The position numbers and the translations under genes are program-made. From PALSA-1004 sp041483135 (GTDB lineage Bacteria > Pseudomonadota > Gammaproteobacteria > Burkholderiales > SG8-41), in assembly GCA_041483135.1 (NCBI GenBank), contig JBGPFE010000008.1, forward strand, positions 1 through 64,000: a DNA stretch of 64,000 nt, in the 5' to 3' direction. Below the pieces are notes generated by a model. That model was not told the DNA's origin. It was given only the letters and a program-made list of their open reading frames with translations, and did not search any database. This document shows, piece by piece, positions 61,391-64,000 of this stretch (position 1 is its first letter; every line of letters begins with the position of its first letter).

Positions 61391-63154
61391 CTAGGCGGAA
61401 AGCCCGGCTTCGGCCGGCGGCTTGAGCGGGAACCACACCGTGAATTTGGTGCCGGCGCCGGGCTGCGATTCGACGTTGATGCGGCCGCCATGCTGCTGGA
61501 CGATCTTGTAGGAAATCGACAGGCCGAGCCCGGTGCCCTTGCCGATCTCCTTGGTGCTGAAGAACGGGTCGAAAATCTTCGGCAGCACCTCCGGCGCGAT
61601 GCCTTTGCCGTTGTCCGTCACCTCGATTGCAACGCCGCTGCCGTCGCTGCGCGTCGTGAGGGTAATCGTGCCCTTGCCACCCTCCATTGCCTGGACCGCG
61701 TTGGTGATCAGGTTCAGGAACACCTGGTTGACTTGAGACGGTGAGCAGACGATTGCGGGGATGTCGCCGAACTGCTTGTTGACGGTGGCCGATTTGAGCA
61801 GGTGCTTGGCGAGCAGCAGCGTGCTGCCGAGGCCTTCGTTCAAATTGAAGCTCGTCACTTTGCTGCGGTCGAGCCGGCTGAAGTCCTTCAGGTTGCCGAC
61901 GATCTCGGCCATCTGGCCTGTGCCGTAGAGGCCGTCCTTGACCAGGCCGCTTAATTCCTCCATCACGCGTTGCTGCCTGAGTTGCGCGATCTGGCCTGAC
62001 ACCAGCACGAATTGGCGCGAAAGCTCCTCGGCGTTGGCATTACTGCCGGACTGCAGCAGCGCGAGCAGTTTTTCGCAGCGCTCGATCGCGGTCCCGAGGT
62101 CGGGCAGCTTGTCGGCGACCGTGCCGAGGCTGTTCTTGACATAGGCGAGCGGCGTGTTGATTTCGTGCGCGACGCCGGCCACCATCTGGCCGAGCGACGA
62201 CATTTTCTCCGACTGGATCAGCTGCGCCTCGGATTCCTTGAGGTGGCGCAACGCTTCCGACAGCTCGCGCGTGCGTTCCTGAACGCGGTGCTCCAGGCTT
62301 ACGTTGGCGGCCTTGAGCTTGGCACCCAGGTAGGCGAGCAGGATCAGAAGCGCGCCGGCGTAGTAGATCAGGTAAACGCGGAACCGCTCCTTGTCCTGCA
62401 GCGTCGCTTCGAGCTCGCGGTTGAACGAGAACGTCAGGGTGTCGAGACGCGGACCCGAGGTCAGAAATGCGAGTTTGGCGAACAGTTCCTGCTCGGCGGG
62501 CCTGTTTTTGAGCAGAACCTCGCCGGCGTTACGCGCCTGCTCGGCTTTGATGCGCATAGCCTCGGGCAGCGCCGACGCCAAGTTGTGCAAGTCGCCGAGC
62601 GCGGACTCGATGCTCTGACGCTGCGCGTCCTGCGCGAGCCAGTAATACTGCGGTGCGATCACGGTGAGGCGATTGAGCGCGGTATCGAGCGCTGGCGATC
62701 GCGGTTTGAGTTGAGTGGCCTGCGTACTGAGCTCGGCGGCGTTACGCACCAGACCGTCCAGCCCCGCTTTGGCGCCGGCGTTTGCGGCCTTGAACATCTC
62801 GACCAGCTCGGCTTTCTGCAGGATCGCCTTGCTGAGTTCCGGCAGCCCGCTGCTCAATGCCGCGCTCGGCGTTTGCCTCACCGCCGCGCTCAAGTTTTGG
62901 AGAGCTTTGCCGGCGGCCGCGGCGCGGTTGATCGATGGCAATTCAGTCGGGGCCAGCTCGATGCGGGCGCGCAGCACGTCGACGTCCCAGCGGCCATCGA
63001 TTTCCTTCAGTTCGCGCAAGTACCCGAGGATCTCGTTCTGCTCGCGCAGATCGACCGCCTGGGTCTTGTCGTAGAGGAACGCGAGCGCCGCCACCAGCAT
63101 CAGGGCGGCTGCGCCGAGCAACGCGTTATGCAGCGCTTCAGACTTGTTCATCAA
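61391..63154 (-). CDS. Membrane sensor histidine kinase with helical periplasmic domain
   Basis: 587 residues. Transmembrane helices at about 12-28 and 259-277 flank an all-helical periplasmic domain of about 230 residues, similar in layout to DAHL (double all-helical ligand-binding) sensors. A coiled coil (about 280-315) leads to the HisKA region with His330 in AGVAHEINTPLAYV. The ATPase domain has the N box NLITNAVQAM, G1 DNGKGI, F box FDPFFSTKE, and G2 GTGLGLSIS. The HEINTPL form is typical of kinases outside the NtrB/PhoR groups. Cytoplasmic partner is probably the kinase-receiver protein encoded next. livF lies 8 bp upstream. Confidence 0.92.
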   Translation of the reverse strand: MMNKSEALHNALLGAAALMLVAALAFLYDKTQAVDLREQNEILGYLRELKEIDGRWDVDVLRARIELAPTELPSINRAAAAGKALQNLSAAVRQTPSAALSSGLPELSKAILQKAELVEMFKAANAGAKAGLDGLVRNAAELSTQATQLKPRSPALDTALNRLTVIAPQYYWLAQDAQRQSIESALGDLHNLASALPEAMRIKAEQARNAGEVLLKNRPAEQELFAKLAFLTSGPRLDTLTFSFNRELEATLQDKERFRVYLIYYAGALLILLAYLGAKLKAANVSLEHRVQERTRELSEALRHLKESEAQLIQSEKMSSLGQMVAGVAHEINTPLAYVKNSLGTVADKLPDLGTAIERCEKLLALLQSGSNANAEELSRQFVLVSGQIAQLRQQRVMEELSGLVKDGLYGTGQMAEIVGNLKDFSRLDRSKVTSFNLNEGLGSTLLLAKHLLKSATVNKQFGDIPAIVCSPSQVNQVFLNLITNAVQAMEGGKGTITLTTRSDGSGVAIEVTDNGKGIAPEVLPKIFDPFFSTKEIGKGTGLGLSISYKIVQQHGGRINVESQPGAGTKFTVWFPLKPPAEAGLSA

Positions 63155-63162
63155 TTTCCGTT

Positions 63163-63867
63163 CTATTCGCCGAGATAAGCGCGCCGCACCTGCGGATTGG
63201 CGAGCAGCGCCGGCGCGTTATCTTGCAAAGTTATTTTTCCACTTTCCATCACATAACCGCGATCGCACATTTCGAGCGCGAGCTTCGCGTTCTGCTCGAC
63301 CAGCAGTATGGTCACGCCTGAGCTGGCGACGGCGCGGATGGTCTCGAATATCTTCTGCACCATCAAAGGCGCCAGCCCCATGCTCGGCTCGTCGAGCAGC
63401 AGCAACCTGGGCCGGCTCATCAGTGCGCGCCCGATCGCGAGCATCTGTTGTTCACCGCCCGACAGCGTGCCCGCGACCTGGCGGCGGCGCTCGGCAAGCC
63501 GCGGAAACAGCCCGATTACGTGGTCGTGATCGGCGCGGACAGCCGCCCCGTCGTCGCGGCTGTAAGCGCCCATGGCGAGGTTTTCCTCGACCGTGAGGCG
63601 CGGAAATATACCGCGGCCTTCGGGCACCAGCGCAATACCCAGCGCGACCAGCCGATGCGACGGCAACGCCGTGACATCAGAGCCATTGTAACGGACGTGG
63701 CCGGCGGCGGGGCGTACCAGGCCAGTCAATGCTTTCAGCGTTGTGGTCTTGCCGGCGCCGTTGGCGCCGATCAGAGTCACCATCTCGCCGGCGCGGACCG
63801 CAAAGTCGATGCCCTTGACGGCGTTGATGCCGCCGTAGGCAACCCGTAACGCGCAAACCGCGAGCAT
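63163..63867 (-). CDS. livF: Branched-chain amino acid-type ABC transporter ATP-binding protein LivF
   Basis: Cytoplasmic ATPase of a HAAT-family (LivFGHM) importer. 234 residues from ATG 63867. Walker A IGANGAGKTTTLKAL, Q-loop region VPEGRGIFPRLTVEENL (LivF type), ABC signature LSGGEQQMLAIGRAL, Walker B LLLLDEPSMGLAP, H-loop ILLVEQNAK. The frame opens at 63981; a TTG at 63912 has GGAGG five bases upstream and overlaps the livG stop, so it is a serious alternative start that would add 15 residues. Substrate could be branched-chain amino acids or other amides. The rest of the cluster lies outside the window. Confidence 0.9.
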   Translation of the reverse strand: MLAVCALRVAYGGINAVKGIDFAVRAGEMVTLIGANGAGKTTTLKALTGLVRPAAGHVRYNGSDVTALPSHRLVALGIALVPEGRGIFPRLTVEENLAMGAYSRDDGAAVRADHDHVIGLFPRLAERRRQVAGTLSGGEQQMLAIGRALMSRPRLLLLDEPSMGLAPLMVQKIFETIRAVASSGVTILLVEQNAKLALEMCDRGYVMESGKITLQDNAPALLANPQVRRAYLGE

Positions 63868-63904
63868 CGGTTCGCGTGTTTCTCCAGCCGGGCCGGCGTT
63901 GACC

Positions 63905-64000
63905 TCAGGCAAGCGCGCCTCCGAGATAGGCTTCGATGACGGCGGTATCGCGTTGAACCTCTGCGGGCTTGCCTTCGGCAATCTTCTTGCCGTAATCGAG
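63905..64000 (-). CDS. livG: ABC transporter ATP-binding protein LivG (3' end only)
   Basis: The last 31 codons of a gene running in from the right edge: LDYGKKIAEGKPAEVQ...AVIEAYLGG then ALA and TGA (63905-63907). The pattern DYGKxIAEGxPxEV...VIEAYLG is the characteristic LivG C-terminus. It directly precedes livF on the same strand, the normal order. Confidence 0.85.
   Translation of the reverse strand, partial: LDYGKKIAEGKPAEVQRDTAVIEAYLGGALA

Overview
This 64 kb window is a high-GC, gene-dense chromosomal segment that reads as Betaproteobacteria. The evidence is gene order and content: an atpAGDC operon end next to glmU-glmS, argS-SPOR-dsbA, priA/hemE, gltBD-dgt-aroB-aroK-pilQPONM divergent from the PBP1A gene, hemB-engB-cytochrome c4, hemL-thiE-thiD opposite a rubredoxin gene, rsmA-pdxA-surA-lptD opposite amgK-murU, dusB-fis-purH-purD-hemF, and a Bug-type (tripartite tricarboxylate transporter) solute receptor. 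The genus cannot be fixed from this window. No rRNA, tRNA, CRISPR array, prophage or insertion sequence was seen.

Layout: 1-8933 (+) holds the ATP synthase F1 genes, glpD and the amino-sugar genes glmU-glmS. 8941-31738 (-) is one long same-strand block: SDR oxidoreductase, two tandem dsbA paralogues, a SPOR protein, argS, priA, an AT-rich gap with a DnaA box, hemE, gltD, gltB, dgt, aroB, aroK and the type IV pilus alignment/secretin operon. 31971-34915 (+) has mrcA and a small conserved unknown. 34925-36722 (-) has hemB and engB, with a probable small RNA on the opposite strand between them. Then come cytochrome c4 (+), hemL-thiE-thiD (-), a 0.5 kb palindrome-rich gap, rubredoxin-glyoxalase (+), and rsmA-pdxA-surA-lptD (-). 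47079-59477 (+) carries amgK, murU, an unknown, pepP, ubiH, dusB, fis, purH, purD, an alcohol dehydrogenase plus Bug receptor pair, and hemF. The end (-) has a Ser/Thr kinase with two receiver domains, a sensor histidine kinase, livF and the 3' end of livG.

Functionally the window is mostly housekeeping: energy conservation (ATP synthase, c4), cell envelope (GlmU/GlmS, PBP1A, AmgK/MurU recycling, LptD/SurA, pilus), tetrapyrrole synthesis (hemB, hemL, hemE and hemF scattered over 43 kb), nitrogen assimilation (GOGAT), purines, thiamine and B6.

The most unusual items are non-coding or architectural. Three roughly 85 bp intergenic elements each fill the gap between two co-directional genes from stop codon to start codon, and each is built from a different heptamer in inverted arrays. 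A probable anti-Shine-Dalgarno small RNA lies between hemB and engB. A kinase-receiver-receiver fusion sits beside a sensor kinase. pdxA has no canonical start codon, and the 3' end of gltD is part of an 18 bp perfect palindrome.
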